The notes under the pieces: model-generated
What the model was told of the DNA's origin: nothing
Databases searched by the model: none
The model's input: the letters and a program-made list of their open reading frames with translations, nothing else
Assembly (NCBI GenBank): GCA_028279185.1
Contig: JANQSS010000169.1
Coordinates: 1-64,000 of the forward strand
Direction of reading: 5' to 3'
DNA: 64,000 nt
Source: Saprospiraceae bacterium
GTDB lineage: Bacteria; Bacteroidota; Bacteroidia; Chitinophagales; Saprospiraceae
Program-made: the position numbers and the translations under genes
Part shown: positions 9,736 through 19,389 of the stretch, in pieces
Numbering within the stretch: the stretch's first letter is position 1
Layout of the letters: each line of letters opens with the position of its first letter

Positions 9736-11730
9736 ATGAAAACATGTTACAAATTAATCTTCATTGTTCTGCTATGTAATTCTTCAGGACAATTATATGC
9801 TCAGGATCCTTCTGCTATATCTGAGTTTGAGAGCACGACGCAAGGTATATTAATTCCACGTATGTTGGAATCAGAAAGATTGGCCATTGCCATGCCAGCC
9901 ACTGGTCTGCTTGTATACCAAACTGATAATTCCGCCGGCTTTTACTTTAATTTTGGAAATGCGCTATCACCAAATTGGCGATTACTAGGTGAAGATGCAG
10001 ACGCAGATCCAACTAATGAAATTCAAACCTGGTCAACACTGGGCGGCATCCCTTCAGGATTTAGTGACAACGTGGATGATGTCAACGACGGGGACAGCGA
10101 TCCAACCAATGAAATTGAATTACCAGCAGGCGGAATTACCGGCCAAGTGCTTACGAAGGATGGAACATCAAGTATATGGCAAGATGTTCAAGCATCAGAG
10201 ATTGTCGATATAGATGGAGATACAAAGATTGAAGCCAACGACCAAACTGGGTCTAAAGATTATATATCGATGCAAATAAATGGTCAGGAAGTTGGAAGAT
10301 TTCTGAGCCCGGCATCCAATATTTTGCGAATGACAACACCGACATCTTCCTCCCTTTATTTCGGCAACAATGCTGGTTTGTCTGATACTTTTTCTACACA
10401 AAATATCGGCATCGGAAATAATGCGTTGAGCAGTCTGGACCCAACTGGCGGCTCACCGTCGGTTGCCTCTAAATTTAATGTGGCCATAGGTACCTCTGCG
10501 GGTTTTAAATTAAGTCGTGGATTTAGAAATTCGTTGATCGGCTATCGTTCAGGGGTATTACTTACCACCGGAAATTTTAATGTTATGATCGGAGGCAATG
10601 CCGGTTCTCAAATAGAAACTGGTGGAGGAAACACCATCTTAGGGCACTACAGTTTTCTGACGCCTGAGGGCTCGCACAATGTATACCTCGGAGCTGATGC
10701 AGGTACCATGGGTGCCATTCCACAAACCAGCCGCACAGGTTCTGTTTTCATCGGACCATCAGCACAAACGAATGACACATCAGATCATTTACTCGTCATC
10801 GACCATTACTTATCTAGCGAACCGCTTTTATTCGGAAAATTCACAGATCAATATTTACAAGTCGGCGGCGAATTGAATATTGCAGGAGAATATTCTTTCC
10901 CAATTACAGATGGCACACTTGGGCAAATCTTGTCAACGGATGGAAGTGGTGCTGTGCATTGGATTACGCCAGTCGACAATGTCATTGATGCGGATAGCGA
11001 CCCAACGAATGAAATCGAATTGCCTACCGGAGGATCCAATGGCCAGATATTACAGACCGATGGTGTGGGAATCGTGTCCTGGGTGGATGCGCCGGCACCT
11101 GTTTTAATTCCCAATCTAGGTATCGGAACGACAAACCCTCAAAGTGAGGTACATATCCAGGGAACAGATTCACACAATCAACTCATTCTCGAACCAACTG
11201 GAGGCACCAATGATACCTCCAGTATATTTTTGAGTGAGGCGTCAAGTGGACAGCATGGTGCCATCCTTATGTACGACGGAGTTGAAAACCAATTCCAAAT
11301 ACAAGGTAAATTAAACGGTAATATTACAGGGACTCATTTTCAACTTGATCGAACCAATGGTTCGGCAGGATTTGGGGCACTTGCTACCGGTAATAAAATA
11401 AATGTCGAAGGTGATGCAAGAATCTCGGATTACACGCAGCTCGGATCGGATGCTCCGAAAATAAAAATGAAAAAACTGGTTGGAACCACACAGCCTGGAG
11501 TTGGTGACATAGCATTCATTTCTCACGGAATAGCAGATCACACAAAAATTTTAGGACTGGATGTGCGAATAGAAACAGCAGGTGGTCTTCTAATATTCCC
11601 CCATGGCAACGGGACTTCCAACCAATTTGACAAGTATTTAGATTCAAGTTTTGTGTATATAAATCCCGGACCTTCAGCAACGAACTTGGTGAGTCGCCCT
11701 TATACCATCCTACTCACCTATGAAGAATAG
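9736..11730 (+). CDS. secreted adhesin-like protein with YadA-head/tail-fibre-type repeats
   Basis: A 664-residue exported protein (signal peptide about 1-22, ending QLYAQ). It starts with the segment common to Bacteroidota fibre proteins (STTQGILIPRMLESERLAI...GLLVYQTD). It carries three acidic DxDxDPTNEI repeats (near residues 90, 125 and 420), two of them followed by ELPxGG-type spacers. Between them is a run of trimeric-autotransporter head-like units (NIGIGNNAL, NVAIGTSAG, NSLIGYRSG, NVMIGGNAG, NTILGHYSF, NVYLGADAG) at about 215-330. No T9SS domain or membrane anchor is visible at the C-terminus. It is probably a fibrous surface protein. It follows the LytTR gene by 14 bases and precedes the LRR gene at 11793. 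Confidence 0.75.
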   Translation: MKTCYKLIFIVLLCNSSGQLYAQDPSAISEFESTTQGILIPRMLESERLAIAMPATGLLVYQTDNSAGFYFNFGNALSPNWRLLGEDADADPTNEIQTWSTLGGIPSGFSDNVDDVNDGDSDPTNEIELPAGGITGQVLTKDGTSSIWQDVQASEIVDIDGDTKIEANDQTGSKDYISMQINGQEVGRFLSPASNILRMTTPTSSSLYFGNNAGLSDTFSTQNIGIGNNALSSLDPTGGSPSVASKFNVAIGTSAGFKLSRGFRNSLIGYRSGVLLTTGNFNVMIGGNAGSQIETGGGNTILGHYSFLTPEGSHNVYLGADAGTMGAIPQTSRTGSVFIGPSAQTNDTSDHLLVIDHYLSSEPLLFGKFTDQYLQVGGELNIAGEYSFPITDGTLGQILSTDGSGAVHWITPVDNVIDADSDPTNEIELPTGGSNGQILQTDGVGIVSWVDAPAPVLIPNLGIGTTNPQSEVHIQGTDSHNQLILEPTGGTNDTSSIFLSEASSGQHGAILMYDGVENQFQIQGKLNGNITGTHFQLDRTNGSAGFGALATGNKINVEGDARISDYTQLGSDAPKIKMKKLVGTTQPGVGDIAFISHGIADHTKILGLDVRIETAGGLLIFPHGNGTSNQFDKYLDSSFVYINPGPSATNLVSRPYTILLTYEE

Positions 11731-11792
11731 ATAAAATTTCTAATTCCTTACCTGCTTTTGAAATTTATCAGTTATTAATAATTATTTAAAAA

Positions 11793-13580
11793 ATGAAACA
11801 TTTAATAAGCTTTTTATTTATCGTGCCTTGCCTCATATTTAGTGCTGATTTATATAGTCAATGCGACACAGACGATTACAGAGGACTACGTGCGCTATAT
11901 CTCAGCACGAATGGTCCAATTGGGTCACCGGTAACCAATGGCTGGGATAATGCCGCAGATTGGCAAGCCTTTGATTGGTCTAGCCCAACTACCCCACCTC
12001 CGGGTTGCGATCTTTGTTCCCTCAACGGAATTACTTGCACCAGTGGTCGTGTGACGCAGATCCATTTGTCCAATACAATGCCTGAACCACCGATCACAGA
12101 CCTCAGTGGTTCATTGCCAATTGAGATTGGCTTGCTTACGGAGTTGACAAATTTTAATATCGGCAATAGTACGCAGTCTATTAATCCCTGGCCCAAAAAC
12201 AACGTGAGCGGAGCAATACCCGCCGAATTTGAAGATTGTACGCAATTGTTGCAAATTGGAATGAATGGAAATGATTTATCCGGGACCATCCCAGATGAAA
12301 TTTACAATCTTTCAAACCTCACTCACCTTAATTTGAGTGCCAACGAATTGACCGGTGGTCTATCAAATTTGGTTAGCGGCTTGACAAAACTTATTTCACT
12401 AAGTCTAGGCTATAACACAACGTTTGGTGGTGGTATACCTACAACAATAGATGCATTAACCAATCTTCGGGTCTTAAATATGGAAAATTGTGGTCTGAAT
12501 GCAGGACCCATACCCAATCAACTGGGCTCTTGTGATAGCCTCGTCCAATTTATTATTCGTAATAACCCCGACTATTCTGGGGAAATTCCGGCATCCATGA
12601 ATTCACTTCCAATACTTGAAGTATTTTGGGGAAATAATTGTGATTTTAATGGAAATATTCCAACATTTAGTGATTGTCCTGAGTTAAGACGTATTCATTT
12701 AAGTCAAAATGACTATCCCGGAAAATCGTTGCCAACGAGTTGGGCTAGTCTGTCCAATTTAACTTTAATAGGAGCCGGGAGTTGTGGCCTGACAGGTGTC
12801 ATTCCACCTACATTTGGAAATTTGAACAATTTAGAACAATTTAGTATTCCTAATAATAATATTTCTGGTATGCTGCCCACTGGATTTTCAATGAGCAGTG
12901 GTATGAAAATATTTAATGTTGAAAATAATCCGGCGCTTACCGGAAACTTGCATTCAGGATACGATTCCTGGACACAGCTTACTCGATTCAATGCCAATGG
13001 GTGTAATTTTATCGGAACCGTACCTTCGTCCTATTCGAATTGGACGAATTGTACTTATTTTGAAATTGGCGGGAATGCCCTCAGTGGAGATGTTCCGGAC
13101 ATTTTTGGAAATATGACCAATTTATTTATAGTCCATCTGGACAGTAACAATTTTATTGGTTCCATGCCGTCTTCATTGGCCTCTCCTGATTCACTAAAGC
13201 ATTTATTTATCCAAGAATGCGGACTGACCGGATGCTTCGCGGACACCTTACAATATCTATGTGGCACACTGGAAACGTATAATATAGACACTGGAAATGA
13301 CTTCGATGCCACCTGGGCTAATTTTTGCATGAGTGGTGACGGTGCATGTCCCCCGCAGTCCGCCAATCCTGTCGTCTGTACTTTTTCTAACGGCTTGCCT
13401 GTCAATATGGATGTACATGGCAATGCCTGTGTCCATGGCATGATTAATGTGGCTGAAGCTGTGCACATTACTCCTTTGACGACACCGCCGTCTGACCCCG
13501 AAGCCGGTACGCTCTATTTTGATGCGAACACGGCGAAATTGCGTGTCTGGGACGGCGGACAATGGCGAGATTGTTGGTAG
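11793..13580 (+). CDS. secreted leucine-rich-repeat protein
   Basis: A 595-residue exported protein with a signal peptide (about 1-22), a Cys-containing N-terminal cap (CDTDDYRGLRALYLSTNGP...CDLCSLNGITC) and about 14 plant-type LRR units of about 24 residues (L..L..L.L..N.LsG.IP). The cysteine-containing tail ends AGTLYFDANTAKLRVWDGGQWRDCW. The tail is nearly the same in the paralogue at 19390, but neither protein has a T9SS domain. LRR proteins of this type usually bind protein or glycan partners; no enzymatic motif is present. The gene ends just before a strong hairpin shared with the convergent DsbA-family gene. Confidence 0.85.
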   Translation: MKHLISFLFIVPCLIFSADLYSQCDTDDYRGLRALYLSTNGPIGSPVTNGWDNAADWQAFDWSSPTTPPPGCDLCSLNGITCTSGRVTQIHLSNTMPEPPITDLSGSLPIEIGLLTELTNFNIGNSTQSINPWPKNNVSGAIPAEFEDCTQLLQIGMNGNDLSGTIPDEIYNLSNLTHLNLSANELTGGLSNLVSGLTKLISLSLGYNTTFGGGIPTTIDALTNLRVLNMENCGLNAGPIPNQLGSCDSLVQFIIRNNPDYSGEIPASMNSLPILEVFWGNNCDFNGNIPTFSDCPELRRIHLSQNDYPGKSLPTSWASLSNLTLIGAGSCGLTGVIPPTFGNLNNLEQFSIPNNNISGMLPTGFSMSSGMKIFNVENNPALTGNLHSGYDSWTQLTRFNANGCNFIGTVPSSYSNWTNCTYFEIGGNALSGDVPDIFGNMTNLFIVHLDSNNFIGSMPSSLASPDSLKHLFIQECGLTGCFADTLQYLCGTLETYNIDTGNDFDATWANFCMSGDGACPPQSANPVVCTFSNGLPVNMDVHGNACVHGMINVAEAVHITPLTTPPSDPEAGTLYFDANTAKLRVWDGGQWRDCW

Positions 13581-13587
13581 AAATGAG

Positions 13588-13633
13588 TCGAATTCTCGAT
13601 ATGCCTACCACAATACGTATATCGAGAATTCAT
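13588..13633. terminator. bidirectional hairpin between convergent genes
   Basis: GAATTCTCGATAT at 13590-13602 is perfectly complementary to 13619-13631. One G-T and one C-G pair extend it inward to a 15-bp stem with a 12-base loop. It sits between the stop codons of two convergent genes. No long T-run follows, so its role as a terminator is inferred from position and stem strength. Confidence 0.6.
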
Positions 13634-13678
13634 TTGTCAAGATCTTACAAACACCAACACTGCCAGTACCTGATATTT

Positions 13679-14362
13679 CTAATCCAGGTTTTGCAAGTAC
13701 TTGTCCAAAGTACGTTGCATATCATCTGACCGAGTAAAACCAGCCGCTATGAGATAATATTCACCATTTTTTCTTAGCAACACGGTCGGAAATGATGAAA
13801 TGCCTAACTGCTGAGCTTTTAAAAATTCAGTTTTCGTTTTTCGCTTTGATTCCTCCGAATTAAATTTATTGGAAAAGGTTATAAAACTCATTCCTAAACC
13901 TTCGCATATTGACTTGTAAAAGTCCACATCTTTCGGATCTTCATTGTCGAAGTAGAATTTTTTTTGAGTCCTTTTAAAAAATGAAAAAGCTAACCGTTTA
14001 TCTAAATCCATAGCTACAACTACCGCTCGACAAGCAGGCTCCGTATTATAGTCAAATTCGTCTTTTTCCAATAAGTCATATGAAAATTTCATGCCCGTTT
14101 GATGTCCGATCTCTTCCCAATGCTCGTGCAAAAACTGCTTAAACGCTTGATTCCATTCTTCTCCTCCTCCATCTCGTAAGCCTCCAACAATAATTTCGAA
14201 TGGCAGTTGGGGATTTGATTCTTTGAGCACCTGTAATTCTTCAGAAACTCCGTAGCACCAGGAACACATAGGATCACCCACGTATATAATGGCTTCTTCT
14301 TGTGCGCACATAGATGTAATTACTGTCAGTAAGGCTATACCTATCATGATTTTTTTCAACAT
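13679..14362 (-). CDS. exported DsbA-family thiol oxidoreductase
   Basis: A 227-residue thioredoxin-fold protein of the DsbA/FrnE-like family. Residues 1-21 form a signal peptide. The active site is Cys33-Ser-Trp-Cys36 (DPMCSWCYG), and the cis-proline loop is SSFPTVLL near the C-terminus. The helical insertion between them is typical of DsbA proteins. It should act in the periplasm in disulfide exchange. Both neighbouring LRR proteins carry conserved cysteines, so they are conceivable clients (inference). It stands alone, with no DsbB-like partner nearby. Confidence 0.85.
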   Translation of the reverse strand: MLKKIMIGIALLTVITSMCAQEEAIIYVGDPMCSWCYGVSEELQVLKESNPQLPFEIIVGGLRDGGGEEWNQAFKQFLHEHWEEIGHQTGMKFSYDLLEKDEFDYNTEPACRAVVVAMDLDKRLAFSFFKRTQKKFYFDNEDPKDVDFYKSICEGLGMSFITFSNKFNSEESKRKTKTEFLKAQQLGISSFPTVLLRKNGEYYLIAAGFTRSDDMQRTLDKYLQNLD

Positions 14363-14432
14363 AAGACTAAGGTAAGGTATAGAATTAACAAAATCGATGA
14401 GAATTATTACATCAATTCATATAGACATTGAT

Positions 14433-15188
14433 TCACATGTTTTTAAGGCGTCTCAAGCATTCCTCTTTTTTACGTTTTGAAACCGGAATCGTTTTTCCAT
14501 CTTCCAAAACCAAATATCCACCGTCCTTTTTAATATATTTATCGACATACTCAAGTCGAATAATATGTGACTGATGACATCTAAAAAAACCCGCATATTC
14601 TAACAGACTCTCCAAGTCCTTGAGTGTTTTTGCCAATAATATTGATTTTCCGTTAATTAAAAATACTTCAGAATAATTACTATCCGCTTCACATCGGCAA
14701 ATATCACCAACAGGCACAAACTGTAGCCCATCGCGAGTAGGTAGGGCCACTTTTAGTTTTTCTCGACTATTTGCTGCCTCCAGGTTGTTCACCAACGTTT
14801 TTACTTGACCCACAATTGATACTGGGCTTTTTCTTTCTAAAACTCTTTCTACTGCTTGAACTAAATCTTCACACACAATGGGCTTTAACAAATAGTCAAT
14901 AGCTGCCAGTCGAAATGCTTTTATCGCATATTGATCATATGCAGTAACAAAAATGATTGCGAAATCAATCTTATCAATTCTATTTACCATTTCAATTCCG
15001 CTCATCCCAGGCATTTCAATATCCAAAAACACCAAATCCGGCTGATGCTCAGATATTGATTTCATACCCTGTTCGGCCGACAAACACATATCTACTACTT
15101 CAACCTGCGGGCAGTTTCGCTTCAGTTCGAAGTTCAATGTTTGATTACAGTGATTTTCATCGTCAATGAGTATTGCCTGTAGTTTCAT
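14433..15188 (-). CDS. LytTR-family response regulator
   Basis: A 251-residue regulator with an N-terminal receiver domain (IDDEN pocket, phospho-acceptor Asp56 in LVFLDIEMPGMSG, FVTAYDQYAIKAF, YLLKPI). Its C-terminal LytTR domain covers about residues 150-250 (FFRCHQSHIIRLEYVDKYIKKDGGYLVLEDG, IPVSKRKKEE). Its start codon overlaps the stop of the upstream kinase by four bases. It is likely the cognate regulator of that kinase and a transcription factor for nearby surface genes (inference). Confidence 0.93.
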   Translation of the reverse strand: MKLQAILIDDENHCNQTLNFELKRNCPQVEVVDMCLSAEQGMKSISEHQPDLVFLDIEMPGMSGIEMVNRIDKIDFAIIFVTAYDQYAIKAFRLAAIDYLLKPIVCEDLVQAVERVLERKSPVSIVGQVKTLVNNLEAANSREKLKVALPTRDGLQFVPVGDICRCEADSNYSEVFLINGKSILLAKTLKDLESLLEYAGFFRCHQSHIIRLEYVDKYIKKDGGYLVLEDGKTIPVSKRKKEECLRRLKNM

Positions 15189-17359
15189 GATTTTGCCTCA
15201 GATATTAGTGGAATTTCAATAATTACTCGCGTACCACACGCTTCATTTTTTGAATTAGTCAAATCTACAATATTTATTGACGTTTTAATTCCGTACACAT
15301 CATGAATCAAACTGATTCGGTCTGCTGTAATTTGCATACCCATGGATGTTTTTCTATGCGTTCTTCCCTGATTTATTTCTCGTGCTGCTCTCCTACCAAT
15401 TCCATTGTCCTCCACAAGACATTGGATTATATCGCCCATATTCTTAATAACGATTTTCAATGTTCCCTTACCCCTTTTATTCATTAGACCATGCCAAATC
15501 GCATTTTCAACATATGGTTGAAAAATCATCGGAGGCACGCGGACATCGAGCGTATCAATAGATTCATCCACCTCTAAGAAAAAGTCAAATTTGTCTTCCA
15601 GTCTTATATTTTCTATCTCAACATACAGTTTCATGGCTTCCAGCTCTTCTAACAATGCCACAGTATGGGATTTGGAATTATTCAATATCGTCCGTACGAG
15701 TAAAGCAAACTTGGAAAGGTAGTCCGCGGTCTCTTCCCGGGATTTGGAAATAGCATAATATTTTATTGAATTAAGGCAATTAAATAAAAAATGTGGATTC
15801 ATCTGCGCTCTCAACGCTTGTAGTTGTACTTCGTTTAATCTGTTGGCAAAAGATGCTTTTAATCTTTCTTCTTTTTTGACCTGTAATACCAAGTATCGAT
15901 TCAATAGGATTAACGATCCGACTGTGAACAGACCGATCACAATTCGAAACCATAAATACTCTATTAATTTTTTTTCGGCCGTGACATTAATGACGGTAGT
16001 AGTCGTCCACTCGCCTTCTCCATCACGTGCGCGAAGCTTTAATTTATACCTTCCCCCTGGTAGTCTTGGATATCGCACACTTCGTTGATCAGAGGAATAA
16101 AACACATCATCAAAACCCTCTAATTTAATTTCATAGGTCACTTGCTGCGGATGCAGTGGATTCGGAAGTACATAATTGAACGTAACATCTCTTTGGTCAA
16201 CATTTAAATATATCGAGTCGTGAATCAGAAGTGGTCTTTTTTCTGCTTCCAGATCTATATTTGTTTGATAAGACAGACAGACAACTTGTGGTGGCTTGCT
16301 CGGTAAAGTGGGCAAGGCGCATGGGTCTTTTGAAAACTGCACACCTAACCTGGATGCAATCCAGAGCCTTCCATGCCGATCACCGAACAATGCACGGTAC
16401 AATCCAATTGGAAACAAGCCATCTTTATTAGCAGGTTGGTGGCTCAAGCAACTCGCAGTTCTTGTCGATTCTTCAAATTGACACACTTCATTTGAAGTCG
16501 CGACCCAAATGCGCCCTGTATCACTGAAATACAGATTTGTTATCTCGCCATATTCCTTTTGCACCACACTGGACAGTCTCATGTCCGTCCATTCATCTTT
16601 AATTACATCGTAATTAAATAATTGCCCTGAAGTTGTGGCAACGTATAAACTACTATCCGAATCAAATTCAATGTCATAAATAAAATAATTGTTATGATCT
16701 GGAGAAAATCTTTGATAAATCCTATTTTGCTTATTATATTTAAAGAGGTTTTTTTCTGTTGCCAACCACAACGTATTTTCATCTAACCGATCATTCAAAA
16801 TGACCATTGGGTGCTTGCCCGCATTTGACTCCAAGGCTTTCAACCAATACATCGTATCTCGTTCAGCTGGTATTCTTCCAAGTCCATATAAACTCCCCAC
16901 GTAAATGGACCCTTTTTGGTCTAAACAAATTGACTCGATATAGCTGCATTCAATACTCGGTAAAGTTCGAACTTGATTAGCCCATTGTTCAATGTCTCCG
17001 GTAATTAAATTGATAATCGACAACCCTCCATGGGTACCTACATATGCAAATCCATCACCCGGTGTGTGGACAGAATTGATGCGATTACTTGTTAGTGAAC
17101 TATTTAAATCGTCCGGATCTACCACAAATGATTTCAAATTATATCCATCATACCGGTACAATCCGCCTCCATCCCAGCTACCAAACCACATAAAACCATA
17201 TTCGTCTTGAGCGAGGCAATTATAACTTGAAGACAGGAGGTCATCATCCCGCTGTAAGTGATAAAAATCTATATTGAAGTTTTGAGTCATACCAACCTGG
17301 ACATTCACCATCCAACCCAGAAGGATAAGTGTAAGCACGAGCTGCTTTATATGTAGCAT
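15185..17359 (-). CDS. beta-propeller/Y_Y_Y sensor histidine kinase (LytS family)
   Basis: A 724-residue sensor kinase. A signal peptide (about 1-25) is followed by propeller repeats (YGFMWFGSWDGGGLYRYDGYNL, GRIWVATSNEV, GRLWIASRLGV). A Y_Y_Y domain lies at about 400-460 (YEIKLEGFDDVFYSS...LPGGRYKLKLRARD), and one membrane span at about 468-490. The His_kinase domain has His523 in NPHFLFNCLNS and the N-box QPYVENAIWHGL. It is coupled by a four-base overlap to the LytTR regulator gene. The propeller is shorter than in the kinase at 908. The divergent gene at 17669 encodes a surface-type repeat protein. Confidence 0.93.
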   Translation of the reverse strand: MLHIKQLVLTLILLGWMVNVQVGMTQNFNIDFYHLQRDDDLLSSSYNCLAQDEYGFMWFGSWDGGGLYRYDGYNLKSFVVDPDDLNSSLTSNRINSVHTPGDGFAYVGTHGGLSIINLITGDIEQWANQVRTLPSIECSYIESICLDQKGSIYVGSLYGLGRIPAERDTMYWLKALESNAGKHPMVILNDRLDENTLWLATEKNLFKYNKQNRIYQRFSPDHNNYFIYDIEFDSDSSLYVATTSGQLFNYDVIKDEWTDMRLSSVVQKEYGEITNLYFSDTGRIWVATSNEVCQFEESTRTASCLSHQPANKDGLFPIGLYRALFGDRHGRLWIASRLGVQFSKDPCALPTLPSKPPQVVCLSYQTNIDLEAEKRPLLIHDSIYLNVDQRDVTFNYVLPNPLHPQQVTYEIKLEGFDDVFYSSDQRSVRYPRLPGGRYKLKLRARDGEGEWTTTTVINVTAEKKLIEYLWFRIVIGLFTVGSLILLNRYLVLQVKKEERLKASFANRLNEVQLQALRAQMNPHFLFNCLNSIKYYAISKSREETADYLSKFALLVRTILNNSKSHTVALLEELEAMKLYVEIENIRLEDKFDFFLEVDESIDTLDVRVPPMIFQPYVENAIWHGLMNKRGKGTLKIVIKNMGDIIQCLVEDNGIGRRAAREINQGRTHRKTSMGMQITADRISLIHDVYGIKTSINIVDLTNSKNEACGTRVIIEIPLISEAKS

Positions 17360-17668
17360 GGCATGAACTTTTCTTTACGTTATTTGATGGTTCCTTTCGC
17401 CTATTGGTCCTTGGTATAAAGCTACAACTTCCTATTAGCAACCTTGTAGGTGTTTTATTAAAAACCGGTTTCTACTTAGTATTTGAATATGCTGTGAAAT
17501 GCAAAGATTACGTTATAGCCCACGCATCGTGGAACTCATCAAGATATCAAAATTCAAGAACTAAGCGAGAATTAAGTTCTACTAAACAACATCGCTTGAA
17601 TACTCAGTTACTGATGAATGAGCACGTGTATCGCATTACATTTAAGAATATTTAAAAGGTGTTTAAAA
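17360..17668. other. divergent intergenic region
   Basis: About 309 bases between the kinase gene (minus) and the solenoid gene (plus). It must hold both promoters, but no clear TTTG/TAnnTTTG pair, hairpin or RNA gene was recognised. Confidence 0.5.
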
Positions 17669-19297
17669 ATGAAAACTTTACTGTTTTTTCTTCTCTCACT
17701 CTTAGCAACTCATTCACTCTTTGCCCAACAGATCATAGCTGACGGAGGAAACACCCAAGTTGGCATTCGAATAGAAAACGCTAATCATACTGGACTGCAA
17801 GTGCTTAATTCTTTTAACGGAATCGACATCAACAATATGATTTACAGCGGAATTTCAATACATTCCGTCGGATCAAGCGGAATAGATATCCATAATCCAG
17901 GATTAAGTGGCATATATATTAACGATGCCGGAATTGATGGAATCGGTATTTATAATTCCGCAGAAGATGGCATCTTCATTCATGCAGCCGGAGAAATAGG
18001 CTTAAACGTTTTTGCATCGGGAGAAGATGGCATATTTGTGGACCAGGCAGGAAATAATGGCATCTTCGTCCAAAACTCCACCTTAGCCGGATTCAGAAGT
18101 ACTGGAAGTACTACCGGTCTGGACATAGATCATCCCTTAGGTTACGGAATTGATATTTTTAACCCCGGTACCGATGGCATCTATATTTATGGTGCTGGCC
18201 ACGACGGTTTGTATATCGATAATGCGTCAGATGATGGAATTGAAATCCATGAGGCTGCTAACCATGGAATAGAAATAACAAATAGTGCCAGTGGCACTGG
18301 TATGGAAATATCCGATGGCCTTCATGGAATAAAAATAAATAGTCCAGCACTTTATGGGATCGATGTTCGAACTACCGGTAGTATTGCAGTGGCTGCACAA
18401 TTTGTTAGTTCTGATTTTTCATTTACGCCTGCAGTCATTATTGACCACGAAAGTGACTTTGCCATAGACTTAGATATTGGTGGGCAGGCCAACATACGAT
18501 CCGGAAAGGGATACAGATTGTATGTGAACGACGACGGTTCTGGATTACCCGCATTTAAAATACATGGAAGTACTCCAAACCCAATACTCGAACTCTCTCA
18601 TCAGGGCGAACTTACCTTAGGTCATGTCGATGATGGCAATAATGCGGAAATATCACTACAGGGCGACGGTGTCATTGAATGTCAAAAATGGGGGCACATT
18701 CAAATCGACCAGGATTCCAATGCTACTTTCTCCTATCTTGATATTGAAGATGGAGCAGATGAAGATATATTTTACATAAATGAAGTCGGTACTACCTGGA
18801 CAAAGGCAAATGCCCATGTAAATGGAATGCTATCCAAGGGCAGTGGATCTTTCAAAATCGACCACCCACTCGATCCCGAAAATAAATATCTCTACCATTC
18901 ATTCGTGGAAAGCCCTGATATGATGAACATATACAACGGGAATGCAACTTTAAATGAAAATGGAGAAGCTGTGGTTCAACTCAAGGAATGGTTCGACGCC
19001 CTCAATTCAGACTTTCGATATCAATTGACCGCGGTAGATGCGCCAGGTCCCAATTTATTTATCAAAGAAGAATTACAGGACAATCAATTTACGATAGCCG
19101 GGGGGCAACCGGGGTCTAAAGTTTCCTGGCAGATTACAGGAATACGAAAAGATCCGTATGCCAAACAAAACAGAATTCCTGTAGAAGTGGAAAAAGAAGA
19201 ATATAATAAAGGAAAATACCTACATCCTGAAGCATGGGAAAATAATAGTGATCGAAAAAATTTAATCCGTGTAAACAGTAAACCTCCTAAAATTTAA
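17669..19297 (+). CDS. secreted solenoid protein with about 21 decapeptide repeats
   Basis: The ATG at 17669 is chosen because it begins a standard signal peptide (MKTLLFFLLSLLATHSLFAQ); a longer frame from 17618 adds 17 unlikely residues. Residues about 32-240 (bases 17762-18388) consist of about 21 head-to-tail units of 10 residues with consensus GI-x-I-x-N-x-G-x-D/S, for example GIDIHNPGLS and GIYINDAGID. This pattern suggests a beta-solenoid. The C-terminal half contains FKIDHPLDPENKYLYHSFVES and LNSDFRYQLTAVDAPGPNLFI, a module I recall from other secreted bacterial proteins. There is no T9SS domain or anchor. The function is unknown; a surface or fibre role is likely. Confidence 0.75.
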   Translation: MKTLLFFLLSLLATHSLFAQQIIADGGNTQVGIRIENANHTGLQVLNSFNGIDINNMIYSGISIHSVGSSGIDIHNPGLSGIYINDAGIDGIGIYNSAEDGIFIHAAGEIGLNVFASGEDGIFVDQAGNNGIFVQNSTLAGFRSTGSTTGLDIDHPLGYGIDIFNPGTDGIYIYGAGHDGLYIDNASDDGIEIHEAANHGIEITNSASGTGMEISDGLHGIKINSPALYGIDVRTTGSIAVAAQFVSSDFSFTPAVIIDHESDFAIDLDIGGQANIRSGKGYRLYVNDDGSGLPAFKIHGSTPNPILELSHQGELTLGHVDDGNNAEISLQGDGVIECQKWGHIQIDQDSNATFSYLDIEDGADEDIFYINEVGTTWTKANAHVNGMLSKGSGSFKIDHPLDPENKYLYHSFVESPDMMNIYNGNATLNENGEAVVQLKEWFDALNSDFRYQLTAVDAPGPNLFIKEELQDNQFTIAGGQPGSKVSWQITGIRKDPYAKQNRIPVEVEKEEYNKGKYLHPEAWENNSDRKNLIRVNSKPPKI

Positions 19298-19389
19298 TCA
19301 CAGGGCATAATTTCGGTGAAAACAATACTTATTGCAATACCTATATCACTAAGACATTTTATTTAACTTAATATACCCATTCACATTTC

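Noticed and set aside
12713-12997. Long antisense ORFs inside the LRR genes
   Set aside because: They mirror the repetitive sense frame and have no independent coding signs.
17762-18388. 30-bp periodicity that could suggest a CRISPR or tandem DNA repeat
   Set aside because: The period is in the protein (10 residues); the DNA units are diverged and there are no unique spacers.
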